The notes: generated from the sequence alone by a model not told the origin. A stretch of DNA of 64,000 nt from Camarhynchus parvulus (GCF_901933205.1 NC_044572.1:112480965-112544964), one strand, 5' to 3'; positions 37,001-51,043 are shown, numbered from the stretch's first letter. Numbers and translations are program-made.

Positions 37001-40000
37001 TCTTCAGTCTCCCAGATATTTTCAGAACCTGAAATGGAGAGCAGATGAGGAAAGGGAGTTCAGACCTGAGACTTTTAGGCCTCTGTTGTACATGTGAAAC
37101 AGGGCATTTAAAATATTTTATTTCTGTGGGAAAGTATCTAAAAAGAGGGATATGTGTCATAGCAGAGGCACATTTTATTCCTTAAGAATTTCCACCTTTG
37201 TAAACTGTGTCAGATCTTGTTCAACTTTAGTGGAGTTTTTATAAGGCAGAATTTTTTAAGATCAGTGTTGATAAGTTCCTGCCTTCCGTAGTATTACTGT
37301 AAGTAAACTACCAATGTTTACACTAAAATTGAGTCTGCTTGTTACCTTAAGACTTTTAAGTTAACAAATATTTACAAACATATTCAACTGCAACTTTAGA
37401 TTAGTAATGCCACAGATACATTTTCAGGTTCATTGGGTATGTTGTACCTGAAATCCAAAAGCTTATGTTTGGATAACGCTGGTTATACAATTGTTATCCT
37501 AGACTTTATTTTTCAAAATCAATAAATTAGTCACATGTGCAAAAGAATGAGTGCAAACCAGAAAAATCTGGTAGAATTAGACCCATTAATTTTTTTTAAA
37601 GATCTAGATGGAAAAACAACATTTACATAGTAATGGGAAATGTCTCTTATTTCATGCACAATGTTATGGATACTTAAAACCTGGAGGGAGAATAGTATTT
37701 TAATAAAACTTTTGCTATTAATAGTAAGTTTCTCTCTTCTTACATTTCAGCTTTAAATAAGAATGTAGTAATAGGAAGTAATGAAAAATCCAACCAGCTA
37801 CTTTGAAGAGCTTATAGAATTGAGGTGATGATGAGTGTTAGACAGATAAGAAAATTCAGCACGAGATTGAGACAGAGATGGACAAATGCCAAGATAAACC
37901 AGTAACATTATACAGAGATAATATATCACTTTTTTCATAGATCTACACTTATTCACCTTGGGATACTCCCAATTATTTTTAGGACCTTACTCATTTCCTA
38001 GATGACAGATTAGAGATGTTACATTGTCAAGTCCTTGTGACTAGTGAAGGAAAGTTATGGAAAACCCCTGTGTCCTTCTGCTTTCTTTAATCTCCTAGAA
38101 AATAACTGTTATGTCTCCAGACTTCTAGTCTGAGGCCAAGAAATGTCCAGCATTTGAAGTCAAATTAAATAGATTTGTCCATCCAAGAGTCACAGTAAGT
38201 GGGCTAAGGACCTTGCGTGAAAATAGGATTTGGAAAAGGCCATGCAGATACTGTTTGCTATTCTTAGTAAGCAAGGTGATTGCATGTTTCAACTTTCACC
38301 TTTAAACCAGAAATTGTAATAGCTGACCTTGAGCAAAATAATCTCATCACCAAAATTATGCTATTGTAACAATAATGTCGTTTTTTACAGCTAGATTTAA
38401 AAAGGCAAATTCACTTACAAACAGATTACATCATCTGCACCTCAATTTCATCTCTGGAGCTAAAGGAAATTTGATAAAGGAGTTGAAATCTCTTTGTTTA
38501 TGTTTGGAAAGTAAATTTATGCAAAAATATGAGTAAGAATCTGAAAGTGAAATATTTTATTGAATATATATTCAGCTTGAAACAATTCTTTGGAAGAAGA
38601 GTAGTGTTGATTAAGGAACATCTACTGAAAACTTAAGTACATTCTCAAAAGAAAAATATCAATCTGAATTGATATTTTAAGCTTTTTATATGGAGACCTA
38701 GATGTCTGTAGCACTGAAATGCCACTTATTTTTAATATCATTCATGCAAACAACTCAACTGCTTTTCAGAAGGATTTTGCTCAGTATCTCAAAGCAGCCT
38801 TCAGCACATCTATCCTGCACAGGACAGATGCTGTTAGTTTCTGTGGTTTGTAAAGTGCTAAGCATTTTACAGAAATTTACAGAGTTGGCAGTCTCACTCA
38901 CTTCAGACGTGACAGAAAAGAAAGCAGTAAACAAGAGGGGAAGGAAAGTTGGAGGATGTGATTATAAAATGTAGTAATGCAGGAATGCTTGACCATAGCA
39001 CTGAAGTAATAAAAAACTGCAAATAAAAACTCATATGTGCATGAAGATAAATATATTTTTAATGTGTTTGAAAGACACACATGCTGTATCTTTTGGGATT
39101 TTTAAAAATAAAAATCCTCACCTTAACCTTTTAACTGATTACTCTCCTCTATGAAAAATGGCAGTTAAAAAAAATCAAAAAGCTGTTTGACAGAGGGAAG
39201 TCACTATGTTCTTTGTGAAACAACAGACTGCAAAGGGGAGTGAGAAACAGAAATATGTAATACAAAAAAGGAAAAGGAGATATTTCTACTTTGCCTTCCC
39301 AGTAGCCTGCTGTAATTTGCCCCATAAGAAGCAGATCTTGCAGGATCCTTCTGCCAATGAGTCATATTGACATTATGAGGGTTATTTTTAATAATTTTGA
39401 AAGCTCTCTCACAGGGAAGGCTTTGGTTTTCCCCTATGAATGGATAGTTGAAACAGAATTTTCCCACCCACTATACAATGCCCCCCCCCAAAAATTACCT
39501 GCATCAGCAATGATGTGGATAAAAATGTTAACATTTTATTATTTTAATGCTTATAGAGAGCCTTTCTTTTACATGAGACACTGAAAGTTTTCTTATATGA
39601 CATTCCAGTCAAAACACCACACACTGTAAGAATATTGCAGGCACTTCAGGAGTATGAGGGCTTTTTACTTTTTAAGAAATAGCTTTGCTTGATTTTGTGA
39701 AAAATTCTCTTTTACAGCCCATGCATTTTAGACTGACTTGTGGTCGGTTAAAGGTTAAGAAAAATGCTGTTCTTAAAAGTATTATTTTTCCCTTTTATGG
39801 ATGAGCACCAGGCTTTAAGACATCAGTGTAAATAGAGTTTCCTGTTCCAGGGAAGTTTGGCTACTGCAGGAGCCCAAAGGTCCTTTGGGAAAAGCTTGAT
39901 AGGAACTATGAGTTGAATGTGACCTGAGGCTCCAGGAACCGAAGAGCCAGAACTGAGGGAAACACATTTCACAGCCCTTTTGTGCAATCTTAAGTCCCAA

Positions 40001-41531
40001 AAGCACTTCTGGGAAAGTAAACCCTTCATCATACACACAGCATTTCTTGCTAGATGAGTTATTATGCTAATGGCTTTTAGAAATCATTCTGTTATCAGTA
40101 GATTTGTGACTTCTTTCCTTGAAGCTTGCTGTATCTTCAAAAAAATCAGCAGATTTGTAGAAATGCTGAGAAGAAATAGGGATGCTGAGCATTTCTCCAT
40201 GGCTGGTAGGCATTGTCCAGACTGTAGTTTTGCATTCAACACTTCTAGAAATTTTCTGAAGAAAGTAAACTTGAATTCCTACATGAATTCTGTTCCATTA
40301 GAAATGTTAATTTATCAGACCTATTTGGTTTTTTATTCAGAACTCAGTGTGGCATTTTTTTTCTCCTCCTTTTCTCTCCCTCTCCCATTTACAGCTGGGC
40401 AGAATTCACTGGGCAGAAGGAAGGGGCAAAGCAAGAGGATTTACTGTGATGCAGAACAACACCCCACTTCTATGTTAATAAGGTTACTTGTGTGAATATC
40501 ACTTGGCTGCTGCATTTCTTTCTTCTCTAGACCAAGTTTTAATTGGAACTTTGCCACAGATTTTCCAATATGACATGAAATGAATCATACAACCTCAAAC
40601 TCTACTCTTTATCATTTTAAAAGCAGTAATGACATGCAGTGGGTTGTTTTGTTTTGTTTTGCTGGATGTGTTTTAGAAAACAAAGGCATTAACCCCTGTC
40701 TCTGAAAGTACTGCTGTAATGCAAATAATTGAAACATTAAAATAATTTGGAATATTTGAGGAGCAACACTCAATTGTTTATTTAATCTTTCCATTTGCTT
40801 TCTTAGTGCTGGTTTCTTTCTTTCAGCATTATCAAAAATAATGGTTCAAAAATTAATTAACATTTTTAAAGAACTCAAAATATATTTTGAAAAAATAAAA
40901 GCAGATAAATTACATTAATTGAAAGGATTGGAATGAAGTAATGTATTCCAGCTTTTCTTCATAACCACTCTTTGTGTTGCAAGAAGCTGTCCTTTGGAAG
41001 TCTGGAGAAAAACTTGCATAATTAGAAATTAATTATGTTAGATTACATCAGTTTTATAATGCTGAAATTAAACAATCATCCTTTTTTTGTGACCTCAACT
41101 TTAAAAAATAATGTTCTTTCTCATTATCCAAACTTTGGGGATGTTAGGCAGTTTTCTATAAGGGTTATTCATGTGAAGAAAAACATTGGGCGTGTGCTTT
41201 CTAAAGACCTCAGTAAATCAACAAAGCTATACATAGCACAGTCTGATGTAGTTACCAGCTGATATTTCTGCAAAGACACTCGAAATGAGAGAGGAAATTC
41301 CAACTTCCTTATTATTCCAACATGCTGAGCTTGCTAGTCAATAAAAGATTTCCAAGTTTTATTTAGTATATTGGTGGCATTTGGCTGGTTCCAGCGGCAG
41401 GTATCCTTTGTTTCCTACTCTTTGTTAGCTACTAACTTTTCATTAGACTTGCATTTCTGAAACACTCAATTTTTATTATACGAGGCAGAGCAATCAAGCT
41501 ATTTCCATTTAAGCATCCCAGCTACATCCTC

Positions 41532-41553
41532 TTTTGCCTGTTAGCAGGCAAAA
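41532..41553. repeat. Perfect 9-bp inverted repeat next to the candidate hairpin
   Basis: TTTTGCCTG, loop TTAG, then CAGGCAAAA. The core CCTGTTAGCAGG recurs almost exactly as CCTGTTGGCAGG inside the loop of the 41557-41622 hairpin, about 50 bp away. The two structures may therefore be related by local duplication. Confidence 0.8.
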
Positions 41554-41556
41554 CTA

Positions 41557-41622
41557 AAACTATTATATGTAATACTGCTTTCTTTTCCTGTTGGCAGGAG
41601 GCAGTATTACACATGATAGTTT
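41557..41622. ncRNA. Candidate microRNA-precursor-like hairpin
   Basis: Arms 41557-41578 (starting AAACTATTATATG) and 41601-41622 (ending CATGATAGTTT) are reverse complementary over 22 positions. When the + strand is transcribed, 20 positions are Watson-Crick pairs, one is a G-U pair and one is an A-C mismatch. The 22-nt loop contains a nested TCCTG/CAGGA stem. A 22-bp stem with a 22-nt loop is the size of a microRNA precursor, but no further pairing continues below the stem, so the lower 11-bp Drosha segment would be missing or must come from the arms themselves. I do not recognise it as a known microRNA. It could also be a decayed palindromic mobile element. No coding frame is involved. Confidence 0.3.
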
Positions 41623-43485
41623 CATGGAGAGTATGTCTCTTTTGTATATGGCATTTGGAGACCTCTGCTTTTTGTTTTATTAAAGGATACTGAATGTAGA
41701 AGGGATCATTAATCCTAAATGCTGAATATCTTTGGATTTCTCTGTTCAAGATTTCATTCACGTCATCATAAGTCAGTCAGCTTCTGCAAACCCAGGTAAT
41801 CTGAGGGGAAGAATAATGAAAAACAGAAGCAAACCAGGCTGATGGGAAAGAAATTTGGTTAGCAATTTAACAAAAAAATCTGTTGGTATAATGGGGAATT
41901 AAACAAAAGCAAAATGATTATACTCATGCTAGTGGTTAGAACAGTCATGTGATTAAATATATTCCCTTTGACTAGAATGGGCATATATTTAAACAAAGTA
42001 AGAAATATCATCTTATTTCTAACACACAAGAAAGACACAATTGAGGAAAATTGCTAAATAATCCCCGTGGGTGTGGCTAAGATGTCATAGAAAAGCAACA
42101 GGCAAAGAATGATTAACAGATAGTGGAGCAGACTCTCAAAGAGAGATTTAGTGGAAGACTGTCTCTTACCTGGAAGGAAAATAATTATATAAATAAATTT
42201 GATATTTAGCTCCCATCTCTGCTCACTGGGGTGCAATTTTCAGCTCTGTGCTGGGGCAGGGTATCAGCACATTCCCAGCTTTGTACATGTCAGCCAAGCG
42301 CATGTACCATTTTGCATCCTTTTATCCCCTTGCTTAGTAGATGTGACTCCATTTTAAAAACAAACTTATTTTATTTAGTGCATCAATTTAGTGCATCATT
42401 TATTTAATACATCATTTTCATGTTTTATTTAGTGCTGTGTTAACAGCACCTTGAACTCAAATTAAGATTTTTGAGATAAGAGTGTTACAATCTATTAGAA
42501 GACATGGAAAGGTATTGACAGAATTTTCCCTTCAAAAATGCAGAGGCAGTTTAATTTTCCAGACATGAAAACATCCTAGAATTTTTGTCATGGCAAAAAA
42601 TTAAAGGCTCTGTAAGTTAACAGTTGGATTCTTCTTTTTAATTTATCCTGTGGATAGCTCATTTTCATTTCCTTTTATTTTATTCCTCCTCAGATTTAAA
42701 AGCAAAATATTCCTTTTCAATTTTGTCAGAAAAGAAGAGCAGTTGGTACTTTTGTGGTGAGTTTTGATGTTATTGATATAGGTGCTCCAAAATAAACAGC
42801 AAATTGCTGAAGCTGGAAGTTTTTCAGGATTCTGTGTATGCATTGCAATCCTGGATAAAAGCATGTTTGGCTAAATCTGCTTATCTTTTATGCAGATAGT
42901 CTGGTTGGAATTGCTGTACAACATTGTTGACAGGTATTTCTGAAGCAGGAATGTACATATATTGTTCATAAACTCTTTGGATTAAAATTCAGTAATCTCT
43001 CACTTAAACAACCTTAGAAAAAGTTCTTTATCAGAAAATCATACCAACTATAAAGCTTGTCAGAGTTCAAGAAGGCAGCATTTGATCATGGGAGTCCAAT
43101 TTAAAAGCTGTTTTTCATAGCAGTGTGTGTGTTAGAGTATAACATTTATTGAAGCAGAGCTGAAAGACTTCTGCAGAGAGTCTTGACCTGTCAGGTTCCT
43201 TGATACTTGAAGAAAATATTTTGTTTGCATAACTCTGTGATTTCTACTCCTTAAACAGAATCTTCTGTAAACTTCTCCTGTATAAATACCTACTAGAAAA
43301 TAAATCCTGTGTATTTTTCACTGTTCCATTTTCACACTCTTTTTTGTAAATCTCTTACCAAATACTTCATGTTGTGCTTGGTCATAGGCAAGCACAGGGA
43401 AGCTCCAGGGAAAGGGTGTTTGGGCATAACAGCCTATAAAATGAAATTATCTATTCCCTGCTCTGGGCCACCATGGTACTCCTAC

Positions 43486-43530
43486 AGCTTGAGAGAAATT
43501 AGCCTTTAGCTTGAGAGAGATTAGTCCTTT
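43486..43530. repeat. Short tandem duplication, 22-23 bp
   Basis: AGCTTGAGAGAAATTAGCC plus TTT at 43486-43507 is followed directly by AGCTTGAGAGAGATTAGTCC plus TTT at 43508-43530, with one substitution and one extra T. Confidence 0.9.
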
Positions 43531-43997
43531 AAGAACTCTTACTGGGAATTAATCTTCCACATTTCATTATCTGGGATACTGAGCTCCCTTCACTCCTTCA
43601 AAGACTCAGTGTGTGTTTTCTTATTCCCGTACTGGTGTAAAATAAACAGAATTCCATAAATGTGTTGTTTCAATGTCAGTTTCATCTGTTTCAATAATAC
43701 CTGTTGTGTATTTGAGATAGTCTTTGCAGTCAAACTCATCACTGACTTGATTCCAAATATCTGAGGGTAGTAGGCTGAAATAAAATTCAAACATAAAGTC
43801 AAAGGATTTGGCCAAAGCCATGTTTTTATGTAGACTGTGGCATTGGTCTCTTTAGCAAGTGGAAAAAGCAATGACTGATGCTGTGAGTGTACCTGCCTAA
43901 GTATAGCAGTGAGCTGTTAAGACTACAACTATTGCCAGAATTTTTTTTAATTGCTGCACTCACAAATATTTGAAAGCATTCTTGGTGTGCTCTGGGT

Positions 43998-44160
43998 AAA
44001 AAATACCCAAAAAACCCCAAAACAAAGGCAAAATTAAAATAAAACACCCAAAACAAAACAAAAAACCCACAAAACACCAAAAAAACCCCAAAAAAACAAA
44101 TCACAACACAAAAAACCCAGACAAAACAACAACAACAACAAAAAAAACCAAGCCCAAACA
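43998..44160. repeat. Long A/C-only low-complexity tract (160 bp)
   Basis: The longest of the A/C-rich tracts, with CCCAAAA-type units and a terminal (CAA)n run at about 44125-44141. The minus-strand frame through it gives an apparent Phe/Cys/Val-rich peptide that only mirrors the low complexity. Confidence 0.9.
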
Positions 44161-46269
44161 AATCTCTTTCTTTTTAAGAGAACTAAAAATTCTCTCTAGA
44201 AATTTCTATACAGTAAATCAAGTTGGTATGCGTTTGAAATAGTCAACAACATCCTGAATGCCACTACAATCTTCCATCATACTTATTCCTATGCATCCAT
44301 CTTCTGAAAAATGAGACTTTTTAAATTTACAGTTAAATCATCACAGGCACTTTTTTTTCTTGGATTCCTCTAATTATGGGAAGCCTGAGAAAGCTGACCT
44401 TCCCTTTCCTCACCCTCTTCATTGTACATAAGAAGTTGGTATTTTTGTCTGTTGCAGTTCAGACAATGTCAAAGTGGAGGGGATCAAAAAAAAAGAGAAA
44501 AAGAAAAACAATAACTGGGGCTGTCTGCCCATCCTTCCACTGTGTGAACAGGGAGTGTCTGAGGCAGCGCTTTTCATGGGACAGGATTTCATCAAGACTT
44601 AAAAATTTTTAAAAATATTGTTTTGATACCTCAGTAAATGGGGTGATTTTGTAGGGGAGACTTTTAGAAGTGCTTCTCAGTTATGCATTACTGTACATAG
44701 AACTGGTACCAGTGAAAGGAATATTTTTATTTTAAGTAGAGGTACTAATGCAAATGAGGCTTTGGCAACTAATATTCAGATTCATAGACACAGTTTTAGA
44801 GTCCTATTTTAAAAAGTTGGCTGATAGATCTGGACATATTTTTTAGTGCTGTGAATTTTTCATTAAATTAATTTCTTTAGTGTTATTTACTTTGTTAGAT
44901 ATTGTTCTGTACTTAATGTCTGTGGCTGTTCATCTTGGAAAGAGGGATGCACTTGAGCAGAATAATGGTACCCATTTCCCAAAATTTTTAACAACATGAA
45001 AACTAGTTTTACTGTTATTTTACCATTTGATGATAATCAGGCTTTTTGAGAGGTGTTGTGTCTGTGGCTCAATATGATTGCATCTTTTCATTACTTTGCT
45101 CAGAATTTTTTCAAATGTTCAAAAATGCATGTTTAAAATTGTAGTTATACATTAAGATATAAGGTAACTTCAAAGACAGCTTTAAGAAACACAGGTTTAA
45201 ATTTTCTTTATCTCTGTCACAGAGTTTATTTGTTGATTCTGAAGGAATTAAATTGATAAATGCAGTGCTCAGGTAGCACCCTGTGACATTTTAACCTGGG
45301 TTCAAAGCTTCTCTTGTGGTTCAGCTCCCTCAAAGAACCTTTGATGTCCTTACATTCATTCACCCCTCATTTGCTATTGTCTTAGGTATTTACTTTCTGG
45401 AGTTTGTTTAGGAAAGGTATTCTAGGATGTAGCAGTGTATCTGAAAACAAAACTATGGTAGCATAGAGATGCTTTCAGAGATGTTACTTAACCTGTCACC
45501 TGTCAGGTACTTACATATAAATTGCAAGGGCAGTACAAAAGCTGTATCATTCTGAATTATTAAATGGGAGGAAAAACTGTATATTTCCTTGAAAGATATT
45601 TTTGTCATTTTCTCTTTGGGATGGTTTTCAAATTTGAGTATTGATTTTAACTGTTTTAACTTCAACAAAGTTAGAAAAAAATCCTTGAAACTCATTTGAA
45701 AAATAAAGTTTTCAGAATATACTTACTTTGTGTAGCCCTTCTAATTTTAAATATTAGTTTTTCACAGCTTTGTGTGAGCAATTAGTAATATGTGTGTGCA
45801 AAAGGTTTATTCTGCTCTGTTCACTGGAAATACTAAGTACCTCATGAGGCACTGGATATCATAGCTGACTGGAACATCTGCCTTATCTTCATCACAAGGT
45901 TGACCAATGGGACTAATGTACATTATGCATGAGGTTGAAAATTAAACTAGGAAGAAGTAGCATGATCAGAACTGGACAGTTACAGAATGTTTTCTCAAGG
46001 GGAATACTGCCAAGAGATTGTTTACCTAATTCCTCGGTATAAAATCTATTTATTCTGTTTTATTTTAGAAATGTTCCTTTTCCAATCCCTAAGTGAACAA
46101 GGCTGTATCATGATACTGAAGTGTTAAAATAAGTATTTAAATGTAAATGAAGAAAAGTTAGCAAGTTCTAAAATGAAAGATAAACCTTAGCATAATTTTT
46201 CATTTTTTATTTCACTAAGAAAACTTAAGTCTAGAAGGAGCTTTAAGGGCTGACTAGTCTTTCCCCTCA

Positions 46270-46400
46270 CAGGTTGCTCAGACAGGCTGTGCAGTCTCTA
46301 TCCTGAACTGGCTCTGGGTGGCTCTGCTCCAGCAGGAGGTTTGGACCAGATGACCTCCAGAGGCCCCATCCAGCCTCAACCAGTCTGTGATTCTGTGACT
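46270..46400 (+). mobile_element. CR1-type LINE, 130-bp 3' fragment with internal deletion
   Basis: AGGTTGCTCAGACAGGCTGT, then GGACCAGATGACCTCCAGAG and TCTGTGATTCTGTGA match the last part of CR1. Sequence normally present between the GTCTCTATCCT portion and the CTGGCTCTGGGTG portion appears to be deleted. The 3' terminus TGATTCTGTGA is intact. The fragment is non-coding and probably an old copy. Confidence 0.9.
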
Positions 46401-49400
46401 TGAAGCAAAATCAGTTGTGGGTGATTTTTAACCATTTTAACCATTTAGCCATTTTTAACAGATATTTGCCAGCTTGATTTTAAAATGTATTTGATCTCTG
46501 TTTATAAAAACTGGAATGCTTTATCTATAGGCAATATATTCCAACACTTCCCCGTCTTCAGCTTCTTCGAAACATTTTTCTTATCATTATAGCTAAATTT
46601 TTCTTAATGCAGGTTAACTCTGTAATGATTTTCTGTTCTACCCTCAGTAGATATTACTCTAAGCTGAATCAACTGTCTAGGGAGGTGAAAACTCTTGTCT
46701 ATTTGAAGGTTGCTTCAGAGGCTGGAGAGAACATGCATAGCTACCTAGCCCAGTGTGGTGGCTTTTTTCTCCTCTTTTCCTTTCAGAAGCATGATGTTCT
46801 TGGCTGATGTTTACCTGTCATCTACAATTACCCCCTCAAGACTTTTTTCTTTGTTATTTTTTCTTACTTATGTTATTCCGGCCTTACTAGAATACCTTGA
46901 ATTTGTTCTTGTTGAGTTTTATCTTGCTATGTTTAGGCCATCTCTGTAAATTTCAAGATAATTTTAATTAGTCATGTTCTTGAAATTTCTTTATGCCCCT
47001 CCTCACTTTCTGGAAGTTTGTAAGTTTAATAAATATACACCCTCTTCAATTAGCTTGGGAAAAGCTTATTTTTACAGCTGGTTGATCCATATAAAACTTT
47101 AGTCTAGAAATCCTTCCATTTTGATAGTGAACCACTGATAAACAATCTCTGATTTTTGTTTTGCAAAAAAAAATATGTATAAAAAAATTACTGTTGAAAT
47201 CCTTCTCTACATAAGTTTTGCTACAGAGGAAAAAGATATCTGTGAATCTTAGTGCAAATAACATGTGTATCTCTGTTGACTATACTTATTTATAGAAGAA
47301 AGATTCAACATTTCTATGCAAATTATATGTAAAGAAAACTTTATATGTAGTTGTATGTAGCTGTTGCTTGGAAGGGGGATATAACTGCAGTCTAGTAATT
47401 CCCAACTGGAATTACCCAGAGCTTAAAAATGCAAACTAAAAAAAAAGGACACTTTTTTTTTCCTTGGGGGTTCTTCCTACTTATCTTTAACAAACTATTT
47501 CAAATCCCTTAATTAAGAGCCTGAAATAAGGCAGTATGAAGTCACTGTGTAAACAAAACTATAAGGAGCCAAGAGAAATTATCTAAATTGGAATTTTACC
47601 CATACTTATTCAGCAGTACTTAGACAGCAGTAGTAGTGTGACTACAAAAACTTAGCTGACTAATCACTATTTGCTAGTTTGCTTTTCTGGTAATTAGAGA
47701 TGTTTGTACACTTTTAAGATCAGTGTTCAGCTTTCCATTGTGCTTTTTGTAGTGAAAATAATGGAAAAAAATAGGTACACAAGTACTGGTTATGTAGTCA
47801 AATATAGTATACAGTAAATAGTGATTTATATCCTATAGTGTATATATAAAATATAATGCCATCTTTGTTCCATGGGCATTGTTTGCAACTTTGCAGTTTT
47901 TTAGCCTCAATATGGAAAAAGTTAATTAAGCTTAAAAGAAAGGAGAGTTAAGCTGCAGTTCCAGAACAGCTCACAGGACGCTCAGTGGAGGTGAAGGTTT
48001 GGGTTCCTCATGGCTCTGTTTCTTTTGGACTATTGATTTACCCTTTTCCCAATTGTCTGTAATCAACCTGTTATTGCTAATCCCTGACCAGGCACCCTAG
48101 CAAAGACAATCTGCTGAAGACTCCTAATGATGCTCTGATTCTGCCAGAGTTTTAACAGGAATGTGGGAGAAAGGGAGCCTAAAGCAAGTCCCTTTTATTT
48201 CAGCATGGAACTATCCTTAAAATTGGAGAAGAGAAAGGGAGGGACACATGACCCATGGCTGCCTTCTGCTCTGTTGTGACTATGGACAATTAGCTAGACC
48301 ATTTATTTGTCCTGAATTCCCAAAGGTCCAGAACAGTGTTAGTAATGCTGAAATATCTTTGTAAAGCATTTGTTGGGTGAAAAAGAGTATTTAAGTGCCC
48401 TTTGGAGTGAGATGACATTAAAAAATAAGCTGGGTTAGAAACAAAAGGCATGAATCCTTTTTTTTTCAGAATGTCCTTAGTTAAAAGGTAGAAGCAGTAA
48501 GCAGAGGCCTGGTAAACATCACTTCTAGTTGATCAGTGTTTCAGTCACATGGGAATTCTCAAGGAGTGTTGTGTCTCCTTGAGTCTTGCTTTAATTCTTA
48601 ATAAAATGGCCATTTGACTTGTGACAAAGAGTTGAAGCTGCAGCTGCTTCTGTGATCTTGGTCTGCTCAGTTGAAAATCTTCTGAAATGGTAGAAATCAT
48701 CTTCTTCCTTCCTGGATAATTTTTCAGTTACACTTGCAGTTATTCAATGGAAATGAGGTGTGACCAGAGCTCCTCCTCTTAGGTTTACCAGAAAAAGGAC
48801 TTAAATACTTGAAATCAAGAACTTTGGGTTTTTAATATTTTGTTGCTGTGAAATTTATAGAATTGATTTTGATTTGTTGCTTTCTGGAGAATCATCTTAA
48901 TACTGTTAACCTAACATCTAACCCTTCTTTAAAGATTCAAGCTGGTTATCCATTTTTTAATTACTTTTACCAGAGCAGTGGATAATAATTAGTTCTTGAA
49001 AGAAAATTTTCCCTAGTGAATGTATTACACTTTTAAAACAACTGGGATATATATATTGATTCTGGCTGGAAATTTAAAATGCAGCCTTGAACACTTTGTG
49101 ATCTTCCCGGTGGAATGTCCAAATTACTTTTGGTGCCAAGTACTGTATTTAATCGACATTATTATTTAAATTCTTTCTGCTAAAATACATTAAATTAATT
49201 AGTGACTAAGTTATATCACTGGTATTTGCAGAGATGGAAAAATATTTTTCACAGTATCTTTATCAAATTTTGTCATGCAAATATGTCTTTCTACTCACCT
49301 CTTATTTCAGTATTGTTGGATAGATTCTGACCTACAACTATAAAAATAATTACTTTAATGCATAGTTATTCTCTGCATGAAATCACATTAAATACATATT

Positions 49401-51043
49401 AACCTATAAACTCTTGTTCTGTGGTGAAGATGAGCAATAATCTCATTTGTGAAAGCAGCCAATAATCAGCAATCTGTGCCCGTGTCTTTATAACAAAAAG
49501 TTTGTTTTAATCCTAATTAAGTATATATCTAGGACATCTGTATACTTCAGTATTACATTTGAAGCTTTTGTAAACTGTGTCATTGCAGCTATCTAAACAC
49601 TCACTGCTTATAGTACTATGCTAAAAGCCCTGTTAGTCTTTTGCTATAGTACTATAAGAAAAAAAATACGTATCCTATACCTCTTCAGGTCACTATTATT
49701 TTAATCTAATCAATTCAACATGTAAAAATGTAGTAAGATGAGAAAGTGTTTTTGCAAAGGCTGTGCAAGAAATCGTCTGCTTCTGTTACAGACAGCATCT
49801 GAACCTGTATCACAACCTACCAGTTTTCAAATACAGATTTCTTGAATTTCTATTTTACTGAAAATCACTAGCAGAGGAAAAATGGGTGTGAGTAATTCTT
49901 CTCTTTAGATAATAATTCATGCTTACTAATCACTTAGAGGTGACTATGAGCAGAAGTAGTTGCCAAAGAAATTTTGAAACAGGAAATATGAAATTTCATG
50001 TTGAGCCAGTGGTGCAAAAGGCCGTGGTTTATAAAGACATGCAAAAAATCAGTAATCATGCCACCAAAAGATCTGTAACAGAATTCTTTATTTTAAAGAC
50101 TGCCTGTGGAATATTTTACCATTTTGTGTGTGCTTACCACTAAGAGCTCTTCTGAGCCAAAAAGCTGTATGCACCTGACAAAGGGATTTCCCAGATTCCA
50201 TACTCATTCCCGTTTGTAACTGAGTACATGAATATCTTTATTTTATCTTCTTGTTTCAACTTCAGATAACCTTGGTAATGTGAAGTTCTGGTAGGCTGGT
50301 GTCTAGCCAGTGCTGTGTTGAGATTCAGTATCTATGATGGATCAGGGAGTCCCCGTTAACGTGGAACCTTTCCAAAAACAGGTGGTAGACCCAGCCTGAG
50401 TTCTGTAATCATACCTTTAAATAAAAATCAGCTGACTGTATTTCAGAATGTTTCTGAAGCTACAGACTGCAAAGAAAATTCTGAGAATTAGTTTTAAAAA
50501 TTGTACAGCTATTAATTAGCAACTTATGTAGTATAATTACCTACCGAGATAAATTTTTTGTTGCTTCGATTTTGCTATTTAATTAGTCTGACAAGTGACA
50601 AAAAATGTGTGGCTGCACTATTGCAAACCTGAAAGGGAAATTTTAAAAGTGACTGGACCAACAAATATGCCTTCCATGGAAGTGAAATAATCAATGGGAC
50701 TTGATTTTCACTTATCAGTAGCTCAGGTCTGTGCTGTGGCATCTGCTGCGTGCTGTCTCACAGTATCTGTGAGAAGTGCTGAGGAAATGCATTAATCAGT
50801 AATTAGGAAACAAACATGAACACAGAAGACTCCAGAAGCAAAGTAGTAATTTAATAATATCTCATGATATTAAGAAAAGGAAAAGACAGATATCAGAAGG
50901 TATGAAACTGTAGATAATCTTCTAGTGCCAGAAGCATGTGCTTACTTATGTAACTTTGTCTTCACTAGTAAGATTTTCCTGTTTGGATAGGCAGCAGGGG
51001 AGTTCTGCTGCTAAACGGATCTTCTGTTTACCTGGCTAAAGAT

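Larger units (their letters stand above)
37001..46269. other. AT-rich intergenic desert
   Basis: Unique sequence holding the hairpin at 41557, the small duplication at 43486 and the A/C tract at 43998. A 143-codon frame at 40064-40495 has no recognisable domain and no coding-like composition, and is probably chance. Confidence 0.55.

Noticed and set aside
40064..40495. 143-codon + frame in the desert
   Set aside because: No domain, no recognisable homologue, no splice or promoter context; length is within chance for 64 kb.
43826..44161. 111-codon minus-strand Phe/Cys/Val-rich frame resembling a membrane protein
   Set aside because: It is the translation of the A/C-only low-complexity tract; the hydrophobicity comes from TTT and GTT/TGT codons.
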